Shown here: positions 1-4,921 of the stretch, one piece after another
Numbering within the stretch: position 1 is the first letter of the stretch
Layout of the letters: each line of letters starts with the position of its first letter
Position numbers and translations under genes: made by a program
Assembly (NCBI GenBank): GCA_903860995.1
Contig: CAIOSS010000084.1
Span: 1 to 5,180, forward strand
DNA from: an uncultured delta proteobacterium
GTDB taxonomy: Bacteria > Myxococcota_A > Polyangia > Polyangiales > Ga0077539
DNA length: 5,180 nucleotides
Direction: 5' to 3'
Notes under the pieces: model-generated
The model's input: the letters and a program-made list of their open reading frames with translations, nothing else
What the model was told of the DNA's origin: nothing
Databases searched by the model: none

Positions 1-1071
1 GCCGCCGCCGCGGCCCGCGTAGGCCAGCGTGGTGCTATCGGGGGCCCACGTGGGGCCCGTGTTGTAGGTTCCCTGGAAGCTTACGCGCCGCTGGCCGCCG
101 CCGCCGGCGTCCATCACGTACACCTGCGGTCCGCCGGAGCGGTCGCTGACGAACGCGATCTTCGAGCCGTCGGGCGACCACACCGGGGTGATGTCCGCGC
201 CCGGGTCGTTGGTGAGCCGGCGCAGGCCGCCGCCGTCGGGCGAGCCCACATAGATCTCGCTGTTACCATCGCGGGTAAGAACCACCGCCATGCGGCCGCC
301 GCCGAAGGCCGCGCCCATGACCAGCCCGTCGGCGCGCAGCACCGGCTCGCTGCGCCCCTGCCGGAACAGCGCGAGGAAGCCGTCCGGGGTCTGCGAGGAG
401 AAGTAGATGCCGCCGGGCCCCCACGCGGGGGTGAAGTTGAGGCGCCGGCCGGCCGAGACCTGCGCGAGGTTCTCGCCGTCGCAGTCGACGGAGAAGATCT
501 GCTTGCGCCCGTTGCCCGTGCGCCGCGCGAACGCGATGCGGGTGCCGAAAACCCCCGCGGTGCGCGTGTAGAGCAGGATGAGGTCGTTGGCGATGCGGTG
601 CGCCAGCGCGCGGGGGCTGCCCGGGCCGTAGGTGCGCGTGAGCCGCGGGGCGCTCGGGTTGCCCGGCTCCCAGACCTTGAGCTCGATGCGGGTGGCGTCG
701 CCGCTGCCCGTCACCGAGGCCTTCACGACGGCGGTGGCGCCGACGGTGGTCCATGAGGCCGGGGTGATGGCGAGGCCCTCGGCGTCGAGGTCGGCGGTGA
801 ACGATCTCGGGTCGAGCACCCGGAAGAGCGCGCTCAACCGCAGGTCGTTGGACACCACCGCGGACACGGCGTCGCCGCCCGCGCCGCGGAAGGCCGGGAT
901 GGCGACCGGCAGCAGCCGGGCCTCGAGGCCCTGCAGGGTGATGGTGAGCTCGCCGGGACCCGGGTTGGCCCGAGGGGTGGGAGGGAGGGGCTGCGCGTCG
1001 GAGAGCAGCGGGGGGAGCGCCGCGGCCGCTGTCGCCGCCGCGATGAGGATCCAGGGGAGCTGCCTTCGCAT
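1..1071 (-). CDS. tolB: TolB, periplasmic beta-propeller protein of the Tol-Pal system (3' end outside window)
   Basis: TolB is the periplasmic component of Tol-Pal; it binds Pal and the TolA side and helps keep the outer membrane attached during division. 357 codons are visible, against about 430 for the E. coli protein, so the last propeller blades lie off the left edge. Residues 1-27 look like a Sec signal peptide: MRRQ, then a hydrophobic Leu/Ala stretch, with likely cleavage after SDA. An N-terminal alpha/beta domain follows (about 42-170, including the SNDLRLSALFRVLDP segment typical of TolB). Propeller repeats start near 178, with the hallmark WSPDGSKIAFVSDRSG at 298-313 and a second, weaker WAPDS at 342-346. 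The ATG at 1071 is the only credible start: an in-frame TAG lies five codons upstream and no ATG or GTG follows until about codon 70. No Shine-Dalgarno is visible; the start sits inside a strong inverted repeat. It lies 55 nt downstream of the tolA-like gene on the same strand. Confidence 0.95.
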   Translation of the reverse strand, partial: MRRQLPWILIAAATAAAALPPLLSDAQPLPPTPRANPGPGELTITLQGLEARLLPVAIPAFRGAGGDAVSAVVSNDLRLSALFRVLDPRSFTADLDAEGLAITPASWTTVGATAVVKASVTGSGDATRIELKVWEPGNPSAPRLTRTYGPGSPRALAHRIANDLILLYTRTAGVFGTRIAFARRTGNGRKQIFSVDCDGENLAQVSAGRRLNFTPAWGPGGIYFSSQTPDGFLALFRQGRSEPVLRADGLVMGAAFGGGRMAVVLTRDGNSEIYVGSPDGGGLRRLTNDPGADITPVWSPDGSKIAFVSDRSGGPQVYVMDAGGGGQRRVSFQGTYNTGPTWAPDSTTLAYAGRGGG

Positions 1072-1110
1072 CGTCCGCGCAGTCTAGCGGACGCCGGGGG
1101 CGATGCGAAG
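1064..1110 (-). promoter_or_regulatory. Stem-loop enclosing the tolB start codon
   Basis: In the minus-strand transcript, CTTCGCATCG (1110-1101) is perfectly complementary to CGATGCGAAG (1073-1064), which contains the tolB ATG and the next codons. Nested inside, CGTCCGC (1093-1087) pairs with GCGGACG (1078-1072) around an 8-nt loop. The two stems compete only for 1072-1073, so a roughly 15-bp composite stem with a one-sided bulge can form. It would bury the start codon of a gene with no visible Shine-Dalgarno. The tolA stop lies about 17 nt upstream of the 5' arm. Seen: the base pairing. Inferred: translational control or coupling to tolA. Confidence 0.55.
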
Positions 1111-1126
1111 CGCGACGCGCGCGGGG

Positions 1127-2059
1127 TCAGTGCCCGATGCGGTCGATGGGCACGCGCACGTTGATGTTCACGCCCGCGATGCTGGTGAGCTCCTCGGGCG
1201 TGAGGTCCGGCACCCGCGCGTGGGTGGTCGCGAGGCGCTGGGCCTGGCTGAGGATGTCGCCGTCGAGGGTCTCGTTGCCGGACGGCGTGTGCAGCTCGGC
1301 GAGCTCGATGACGCCGCTGGCGTCGAGGCGGATGCGGAACGTCACCGTGCGCGGCTCCGAGCCCGTGAGCGTCGCCGAGAGTCGGATGTTCTCGCGCAGG
1401 AAGCGGTCGATCTTCGTGCCGGCGCCGCGCGTCGCGAGGTTGGGGTCGGTGGTGTCGCCGTGGGCGCTGCCGCTCGGGTCGCCCGGCCCCGCGGCGGTTG
1501 GGTCGGCCGCGGCCTCGGCGGCCGCCATCTGCGCGATGCGATTGAGCTCCGCGAGGTCCTGGTTGCCCGATCCGCGGCGGGTGCGGCCGGTGATGGCGGC
1601 CATGTAGTCCTGCGCGCCGGCGTCTTGGGCGAGGGCCACGCGCGTGGGGTCGGCGGTGGGCGCGACCACCTGGGGCGCCTCGCGCTCGGCCCGGATGGGG
1701 ACCTCGCGGTGCACCTGCCGCCGCGGGTCGAACACGCCGCCGCCCTGCTGCAGCAGGTGGGTCTCGAGCACCTGGTCTTCGCGCGGGTCGTGCGGGCGCT
1801 GGACGCTGATGTTCCCCTCGTCGCGACCGAGGCGCAGCGAGACCAGCACCACGAGCCCGTGCACCAGCGCCGCGGCGAGGATGCCCATCGCGACGCCGGG
1901 GGCGTCGTTGCCCTGCGAGCGCTCACGGAGCCGCAGCGGCGAAGGGGGCGGCGGGGTCGACGTGACCCCCACCGCGAAGGGGATCGAGGGGCGCGAGATG
2001 CCCGGCACGCTCGGGTCGCGCGTCGGAGGCGGGCGGTGGGTCGGCGGCGGCGTGGTCAC
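1127..2059 (-). CDS. tolA: TolA/TonB-family energy-transducing protein
   Basis: The protein has 310 residues. It has a single membrane span at about 56-76 and a periplasmic linker rich in Ala, Gln and Asp (about 80-212). A C-terminal TonB/TolA-like domain (about 216-305) contains VTFRIRLDASGVIELAELHTPSG and a following LDGDIL helix start, as in the TonB C-terminal fold. The role is to carry proton-motive energy from TolQR across the periplasm to TolB/Pal. It is shorter than E. coli TolA and lacks that protein's long helical domain; tolA rather than tonB is chosen because of tolB next door. The start is GTG at 2059-2057, preceded by a strong GGAGGAG Shine-Dalgarno. An unusual proline-rich segment (1-55, with PPP at 4-6 and PPPP at 36-39) lies before the span and so should be cytoplasmic. 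It is separated from tolR by the oppositely oriented sigma gene and must have its own promoter between 2060 and 2302. Confidence 0.85.
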   Translation of the reverse strand: MTTPPPTHRPPPTRDPSVPGISRPSIPFAVGVTSTPPPPSPLRLRERSQGNDAPGVAMGILAAALVHGLVVLVSLRLGRDEGNISVQRPHDPREDQVLETHLLQQGGGVFDPRRQVHREVPIRAEREAPQVVAPTADPTRVALAQDAGAQDYMAAITGRTRRGSGNQDLAELNRIAQMAAAEAAADPTAAGPGDPSGSAHGDTTDPNLATRGAGTKIDRFLRENIRLSATLTGSEPRTVTFRIRLDASGVIELAELHTPSGNETLDGDILSQAQRLATTHARVPDLTPEELTSIAGVNINVRVPIDRIGH

Positions 2060-2067
2060 GGTTCGCA

Positions 2068-2075
2068 GCTCCTCC
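2068..2075 (-). promoter_or_regulatory. Shine-Dalgarno of the tolA-like gene, supporting a GTG start
   Basis: The minus strand reads GGAGGAGC followed by TGCGAACC and then GTG. This is one of the best ribosome-binding sites in the window and decides the GTG start at 2059 over the internal ATG at codon 58, which would remove the cytoplasmic proline-rich segment. Confidence 0.75.
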
Positions 2076-2113
2076 CGCTCCGTCTACCAGAACCCTTGGA
2101 CGCCGCGCGACCT

Positions 2114-2144
2114 TTGACAACGCTCTCTACGGAGGGGGTAGAAC
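2114..2144 (+). promoter_or_regulatory. Possible sigma-70-like promoter, weak
   Basis: A perfect TTGACA at 2114-2119 is followed 19 nt later by TAGAAC at 2139-2144 (4 of 6 to TATAAT). The spacing is longer than ideal. If used, it would give the sigma gene a second promoter with a leader of about 150 nt running through the sigma-54 site. Low certainty. Confidence 0.22.
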
Positions 2145-2198
2145 GAAACGTTGCACAAGGCATCCCCGACCAACCTCCTGTGTCACGGATTGTGGCTC

Positions 2199-2215
2199 TG
2201 TCTAATGCTTGTCTA
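2199..2215. repeat. Tandem TGTCTA hexamers spaced by 11 bp
   Basis: TGTCTA occurs at 2199-2204 and again at 2210-2215, one helical turn apart, on the same face of the DNA. A partial match, TGTCAC, lies at 2181-2186. Relative to the predicted sigma-54 start at about 2267 the pair sits near -68 to -52. This is the arrangement of a dimeric regulator site, but no known consensus is claimed. Confidence 0.35.
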
Positions 2216-2240
2216 GTCATGTTTCCCGAGAATGGCAGCA

Positions 2241-2256
2241 TGGCACCGACATTGCT
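2241..2256 (+). promoter_or_regulatory. Sigma-54 (RpoN) -24/-12 promoter of the ECF sigma gene
   Basis: TGGCAC (2241-2246), five bases, then TTGCT (2252-2256) matches the RpoN consensus TGGCAC-N5-TTGCW at every fixed position, with the invariant GG and GC exactly 10 nt apart. The predicted start is near 2267, giving a compact leader of about 36 nt that carries the Shine-Dalgarno of the gene at 2303. If real, transcription requires RpoN and an AAA+ activator. The match is direct observation; function is inferred from the consensus and geometry. Confidence 0.7.
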
Positions 2257-2269
2257 CAAACCTTGAGCA
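2253..2269. repeat. Palindrome over the -12 element and start site of the sigma-54 promoter
   Basis: TGCTCAA-ACC-TTGAGCA is a perfect inverted repeat with 7-bp arms and a 3-nt centre. It spans about -14 to +3 of the predicted sigma-54 promoter, including the GC of the -12 box and the region that must melt. It could be an operator for a repressor. No T-run follows, so it is not a terminator. Confidence 0.5.
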
Positions 2270-2288
2270 GCCCGACTGGAGTTGGGAC

Positions 2289-2293
2289 GGAGG
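2289..2293 (+). promoter_or_regulatory. Shine-Dalgarno of the ECF sigma gene
   Basis: GGAGG lies 9 nt before the ATG at 2303 and 12 nt before a second ATG at 2306. It fixes the start at 2303 and argues against the upstream in-frame TTG at 2282, which would place this site inside the coding region. Confidence 0.75.
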
Positions 2294-2302
2294 CTGAAAG
2301 TC

Positions 2303-2896
2303 ATGATGCAGGTCGAGAGCGCGCAGGCTGAACGGATGGCGGGGTTGGTCGCGGTGAGCCCGGAGATCCGCAAGTCCGTCGAGGCGGCGTTCCGATCGTA
2401 CGAGTCGCGGTTGTTCCACGCGGCGCTGCGGGTGACCCGCAACGAGGACGACGCCTGGGACGCGGTTCAGGAGGGCATGGTGAGCGCGCTGCGCCACGCC
2501 GAGCGCTTCCGCGGCGACGCCGCCGTGGCGAGCTGGATGTACAGCATCGTGGTGAACGCGGCGCTCTATCAGCGGCGGCGCGCGGCGGCGCGCAAGCGCG
2601 GCGTGGACAAGTACACCGAGCGGGTCTGGCCGGAGGCCGAGCAGTCCGTCGACACCTGCACCCAGCACCGTGACCCGGAGGCCTTCGTGATGGCGCGCAT
2701 CGACCTGGGCCACGCGGCCGAGCACATCGCGCGGCTCCCCCGCGACAAGCGCGCGCTCGTCGAGCAGTCCATCGGCGGTGACTCGTGCGCGGAAATCGCG
2801 GAGGCCGCCGGTCAGCCCGTGGCCGCGGTGAAGAGCAAGCTGTGGCGCACCCGCTGCGCGCTCCGCGAGCAGATGGGCGTCGACGTCGCCGCCTGA
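2303..2896 (+). CDS. ECF-type RNA polymerase sigma factor
   Basis: The protein has 197 residues, the usual size of a two-domain extracytoplasmic-function sigma factor. Region 2 spans about 27-93 and includes NEDDAWDAVQEGMVSALRHA (47-66) and FRGDAAVASWMYSIVVNAAL, the core-binding and -10-recognition segments, ending in RRR. A linker of about 40 residues follows. Region 4 spans about 137-190 with LPRDKRALVEQSIGGDSCAEI and a helix-turn-helix ending KSKLWRTRCALRE. It directs RNA polymerase to a small regulon. No anti-sigma gene lies beside it: the upstream neighbour is divergent and the downstream neighbour, tolR, is convergent with only 18 bp between stop codons. The gene splits tolQR from tolAB. 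A sigma-54 promoter lies immediately upstream. The subfamily and regulon cannot be told from the sequence. Confidence 0.9.
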   Translation: MMQVESAQAERMAGLVAVSPEIRKSVEAAFRSYESRLFHAALRVTRNEDDAWDAVQEGMVSALRHAERFRGDAAVASWMYSIVVNAALYQRRRAAARKRGVDKYTERVWPEAEQSVDTCTQHRDPEAFVMARIDLGHAAEHIARLPRDKRALVEQSIGGDSCAEIAEAAGQPVAAVKSKLWRTRCALREQMGVDVAA

Positions 2897-2914
2897 GCGT
2901 CGAGCGCGCGGCGC

Positions 2915-3352
2915 CTACCGGCTGCTGAGGGGGTCGGTGACGATGCCGAGGCGCTCGACCCCGGCGGTGCGCATGGCCGCGAGCACCCGGACGACGATGC
3001 CGTAGGGGATGCTCTCGTCGGCCTGAACGTAGGCCTCGTGGTCGCGCTGCACGATCGCGTTGGCGCGCAGTTGCTCGGTGAGGCGCTCGAGGGTGGTGCG
3101 GTCCTGACCGATCCAGATTGCGATGGGCGACGCGAGGTTGGCGGCGTCTTCGTGACCGATGGTCACCCGGAGCTTGGTCTCGGAGTTGGGGAGCGCTGGG
3201 GCCTCGGCGTTGGGGAGGTCGACCCGGAGGCCCGCCTGCACCATCGGTGCGGTGACCATGAAGATGATGAGCAGCACGAGCATCACGTCCACCAGGGGGG
3301 TGACGTTGATCTCGCTCATCGGCCCGCCGCCGCTGTTGCTGGAGAACGACAT
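2915..3352 (-). CDS. tolR: TolR (ExbD/TolR family) inner-membrane proton-channel subunit
   Basis: This 145-residue protein is close to the family's usual length. The N-terminus is short and cytoplasmic (MSFSSNSGGGPMSE), followed by the hallmark INVTPLVDVMLVLLIIFMV at 15-33, a single membrane span. Asp22 is the family's proton-binding aspartate, essential in E. coli TolR (D23). The periplasmic ExbD-like domain runs from about 43 to the end (GLRVDLPNAEAP, then IPYGIVVRVLAAMRTAGVERLG). It works with TolQ to convert proton flow into movement of TolA. The ATG at 3352 follows the tolQ stop by 7 nt with only a weak Shine-Dalgarno, which suggests translational coupling. ExbD of a TonB system is the alternative, but neighbouring tolB favours TolR. 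Confidence 0.92.
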   Translation of the reverse strand: MSFSSNSGGGPMSEINVTPLVDVMLVLLIIFMVTAPMVQAGLRVDLPNAEAPALPNSETKLRVTIGHEDAANLASPIAIWIGQDRTTLERLTEQLRANAIVQRDHEAYVQADESIPYGIVVRVLAAMRTAGVERLGIVTDPLSSR

Positions 3353-3359
3353 CTCGACG

Positions 3360-4021
3360 CTACTTCAGGATGTGCCGGCGCACGATGTTGAGGAAGTCGT
3401 TGCCGAAGATGTCCATCTCCGTCGAGATGACCCGCAGGCGGCGCACGAAGTAGTTGTACGCGATGACCGCGGGATGGCGGCCACGAGGCCCACCGCGGTG
3501 GTGAAGAGAGCCTCGGCGATGCCGGGGCCCACGCGGTCGATGGTCGCCGTGTCACGCGACGCGGACAGCTGCATGAACGCGTGCATGATGCCGTAGACGG
3601 TGCCGAAGAGGCCGATGAAGGGCGCCGTGCTGCCGGTGGTCGCGAGGAAGGGCACCATGCTCTCGAGCACGGTGGTCTGCCGCGAGAAGGCGCGGCGCAG
3701 GGCCCGCTCGACGTTCTCGATGCCTGGCGCGTCGTCGCCCTCGTGCGCGGCCTTCACCCGCAGGAGCTCGTCGTAGCCCGCGCGAAACATCGCGGCGATG
3801 GGGCTGCGCGGTCGCTGCGAGGCGGCCTCGGCGGCCACGTTGAGCTGCCGGGTCTGCTCGAAGATCTGGAGGAAGGCCTCGTTCTCCGCGAAGGCACGGC
3901 GGAGGTAGAGCCACTTGTAGCCGATGATGTACCAGCAGCTGAGCGAGAAGATCAGCAGCAGCAGGACCACCATCTTCACGGGAAGGGTGGCCTGGGCGAT
4001 GAGCTCATAGGAGCTGGGCAT
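3360..4021 (-). CDS. tolQ: TolQ (ExbB/TolQ family) inner-membrane motor subunit, disrupted by an apparent 1-nt frameshift
   Basis: Correcting one missing base near 3470 gives 220 residues, close to the 230 of E. coli TolQ. Membrane spans fall at about 16-34, 122-146 and 168-190. The MotA/TolQ/ExbB core is clear: MVPFLATTGSTAPFIGLFGT (122-141), VYGIMHAF, then GIAEALFTTAVGLVAAIP (167-184). From there the frame changes, and the expected AVIAYNYFVRRLRVISTEMD continues in the -1 frame to a TAG at 3360-3362, ending IVRRHILK. Read without correction, the tail becomes a Ser/Thr/Arg-rich sequence stopping at 3365. The start at 4021 (MPSSYELIAQ) is chosen because a GAGG lies 5 nt upstream. Upstream in-frame ATGs at 4102 and 4090 would add residues with codons unlike the gene, and 4102 would collide with a likely promoter. 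tolQ and tolR form an operon. Confidence 0.88.
3466..3476 (-). other. Frameshift site in tolQ
   Basis: The minus strand reads ATC CCG CGG TCA, while the family needs Ile-Pro-Ala-Val (ATC CCN GCG GTC). One base is missing between 3470 and 3471, within a GC run (GGG on the plus strand where GGGG would restore the frame). Coding on both sides is intact and family-like, so this is one small lesion rather than decay. Confidence 0.85.
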
Positions 4022-4104
4022 GTGCGCCTCGCCCCCGCCTGGTGACTGGTGCTGGAAGGTCACGAGAAAGCCGTAGATCACATGGTTCATCGGGGCGGGC
4101 ATGG

Positions 4105-4133
4105 GCGTATCGCCCTACCGTCGCCCGTGTCAA
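4105..4133 (-). promoter_or_regulatory. Possible sigma-70-like promoter for tolQR
   Basis: The minus strand has a perfect TTGACA at 4133-4128. A weak -10-like GATACG (4111-4106) follows after 16 nt. Transcription would begin near 4098 and give a leader of about 75-80 nt to the tolQ ATG at 4021, in agreement with that start choice. The -10 match is poor, so certainty is limited. Confidence 0.35.
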
Positions 4134-4154
4134 TCGCTGCGACGGGGTGACAGC

Positions 4155-4181
4155 GCGGGGGACGGGTTGCACAGTCCCCGC
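4155..4181. repeat. Inverted repeat upstream of the rhomboid-like gene
   Basis: GGGGAC (4158-4163) pairs with GTCCCC (4174-4179) around a 10-nt loop; a further GC pair joins on each side if G4157 is bulged. It ends 11 nt before the ATG at 4193, where a ribosome-binding site would be expected but none is seen. It may be an operator or a leader hairpin. No T-run, so not a terminator. Confidence 0.3.
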
Positions 4182-4192
4182 CCACAGACGCC

Positions 4193-4909
4193 ATGAACGA
4201 ACCGACGGTCCAGATCGCCCTGCCTGCCTTCTCGCGCTCGATGAAGACCCTGTCGGTGCTGCTCGGGGGACTGTGGATCGTCGCCGCCCTGGTCAGCCGC
4301 GCGCCCGACCCCGGCTCGGCGCCCGACCCGATGGGGCCCTTCACGGCGCTGGTGCTCATCCCCTCGCGCGTTGCGCACGGCGAGGTGTGGCGGCTCATCA
4401 CCCACCCCCTGCTGCACGACCCGGCGAGCATCCAGTCGCTCATCATGACCGTGCTGACGCTGTGGTTCTTCGGCGGCGCCATGGAGGCCCGCTGGGGGCT
4501 GAGGCGCCTGCTCACCACGATGGCGGTGGCGTCGGTGGTCTCGGCCCTCGTGGTCATCGCCGTGGGCGCGGTGTTCACCCCCTTCTGGACCCAGCGGGCC
4601 TACGGTCCCGCCGCGGCGACGGCCATGCTCGCGGCCGCCTGGGGGATGTCCGAGGGCTCGCGCCCGACGTCGTTCATGGGCGTCGTGACGCTCACCGGGC
4701 GGCAGTTCACCGCGCTCACGGCGGTGCTCGTCGGCCTCGGGTTCTTCCTGGCGCGCAGCCCCGCGTCGGTGCTCGCGCTGGTCGGGCTGCTGGTCGGCGC
4801 CGTGCTGGGCAACGTGCCGGTGGGGCGGCCGCCGCGCGCCCGGAAGGACAGCGGCCCGAAGCTCCGGGTGATCAAGGGCGGCGTCGACCCCCGCGACCTC
4901 CCCAACTGA
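4193..4909 (+). CDS. Rhomboid-fold integral membrane protein, probably catalytically inactive
   Basis: The protein has 238 residues with about six hydrophobic segments (roughly 19-35, 79-96, 107-128, 138-151, 172-187, 192-207). The rhomboid signature is visible in VWRLITHPLLHD (65-76), then LTLWFFGGAMEARWGLRRLL (88-107), equivalent to the family's WR(L/I)xT-F-H loop and the Lw-fG-xxE-xxxG segment. At the position of the serine motif GxSG the protein has YGPAAATAML (137-146), with no serine, and the last span (LALVGLLVGAVLG) has no catalytic histidine. Active proteolysis is therefore unlikely; pseudoproteases of this fold bind or escort membrane proteins. The C-terminus is a basic cytoplasmic tail. 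The start at 4193 is the first ATG; another at 4241 (MKTLSVLL) is possible, and neither has a Shine-Dalgarno. It is convergent with the next gene, with 12 bp between stop codons. Confidence 0.8.
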   Translation: MNEPTVQIALPAFSRSMKTLSVLLGGLWIVAALVSRAPDPGSAPDPMGPFTALVLIPSRVAHGEVWRLITHPLLHDPASIQSLIMTVLTLWFFGGAMEARWGLRRLLTTMAVASVVSALVVIAVGAVFTPFWTQRAYGPAAATAMLAAAWGMSEGSRPTSFMGVVTLTGRQFTALTAVLVGLGFFLARSPASVLALVGLLVGAVLGNVPVGRPPRARKDSGPKLRVIKGGVDPRDLPN

Positions 4910-4921
4910 CCGGCCACCCGC

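Larger units (their letters stand above)
2060..2302. promoter_or_regulatory. Divergent regulatory region between the tolA-like gene and the ECF sigma gene
   Basis: This is the least GC-rich stretch of the window (notably 2140-2270) and contains no convincing gene. It holds the tolA Shine-Dalgarno, a TTGACA box at 2114-2119, a short palindrome AACG-AAA-CGTT at 2142-2152, tandem TGTCTA hexamers at 2199-2215, a sigma-54 promoter at 2241-2256, a palindrome at 2253-2269 and the sigma gene's Shine-Dalgarno. On the minus strand, where a tolA promoter is required, I found no good sigma-70 pair; it may be of another class. Confidence 0.7.
4022..4192. promoter_or_regulatory. Divergent intergenic region between tolQ and the rhomboid-like gene
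   Basis: It carries the putative tolQ promoter (4105-4133) and a bulged inverted repeat (4155-4181) before the rhomboid-like gene. An in-frame extension of tolQ to 4102 is possible but unlikely. No good Shine-Dalgarno precedes the plus-strand gene. Confidence 0.5.

Noticed and set aside
2200..2205. GTCTAA as the -10 element of an autoregulated ECF promoter
   Set aside because: It resembles the E. coli sigma-E -10 box, but no GGAACTT-like -35 element lies 15-16 nt upstream, and the hexamer is explained as part of the TGTCTA pair.
1103..2266. Long open frame on the plus strand opposite the tolA-like gene
   Set aside because: It is very rich in Arg, Ala, Gly and His, has no recognisable domain, and is explained as a GC-rich shadow of a gene with clear TonB/TolA features.
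2213..2725. Minus-strand frame opposite the ECF sigma gene
   Set aside because: No domain resemblance, and the plus strand encodes clear sigma region 2 and region 4.
2897..2914. Bidirectional terminator between the sigma gene and tolR
   Set aside because: The 18-bp gap is GC-only sequence without a convincing stem or a T-run.
4022..4102. N-terminal extension of TolQ from the ATG at 4102
   Set aside because: It would add 27 residues not typical of TolQ, uses codons such as TTT, TCA and CCA unlike the rest of the gene, and overlaps a likely promoter; the ATG at 4021 has a GAGG at good spacing.
4103..4115. GGGCG-TAT-CGCCC hairpin as a terminator
   Set aside because: Only 5-bp arms, no T-run, located upstream of both divergent genes and within the candidate tolQ promoter.
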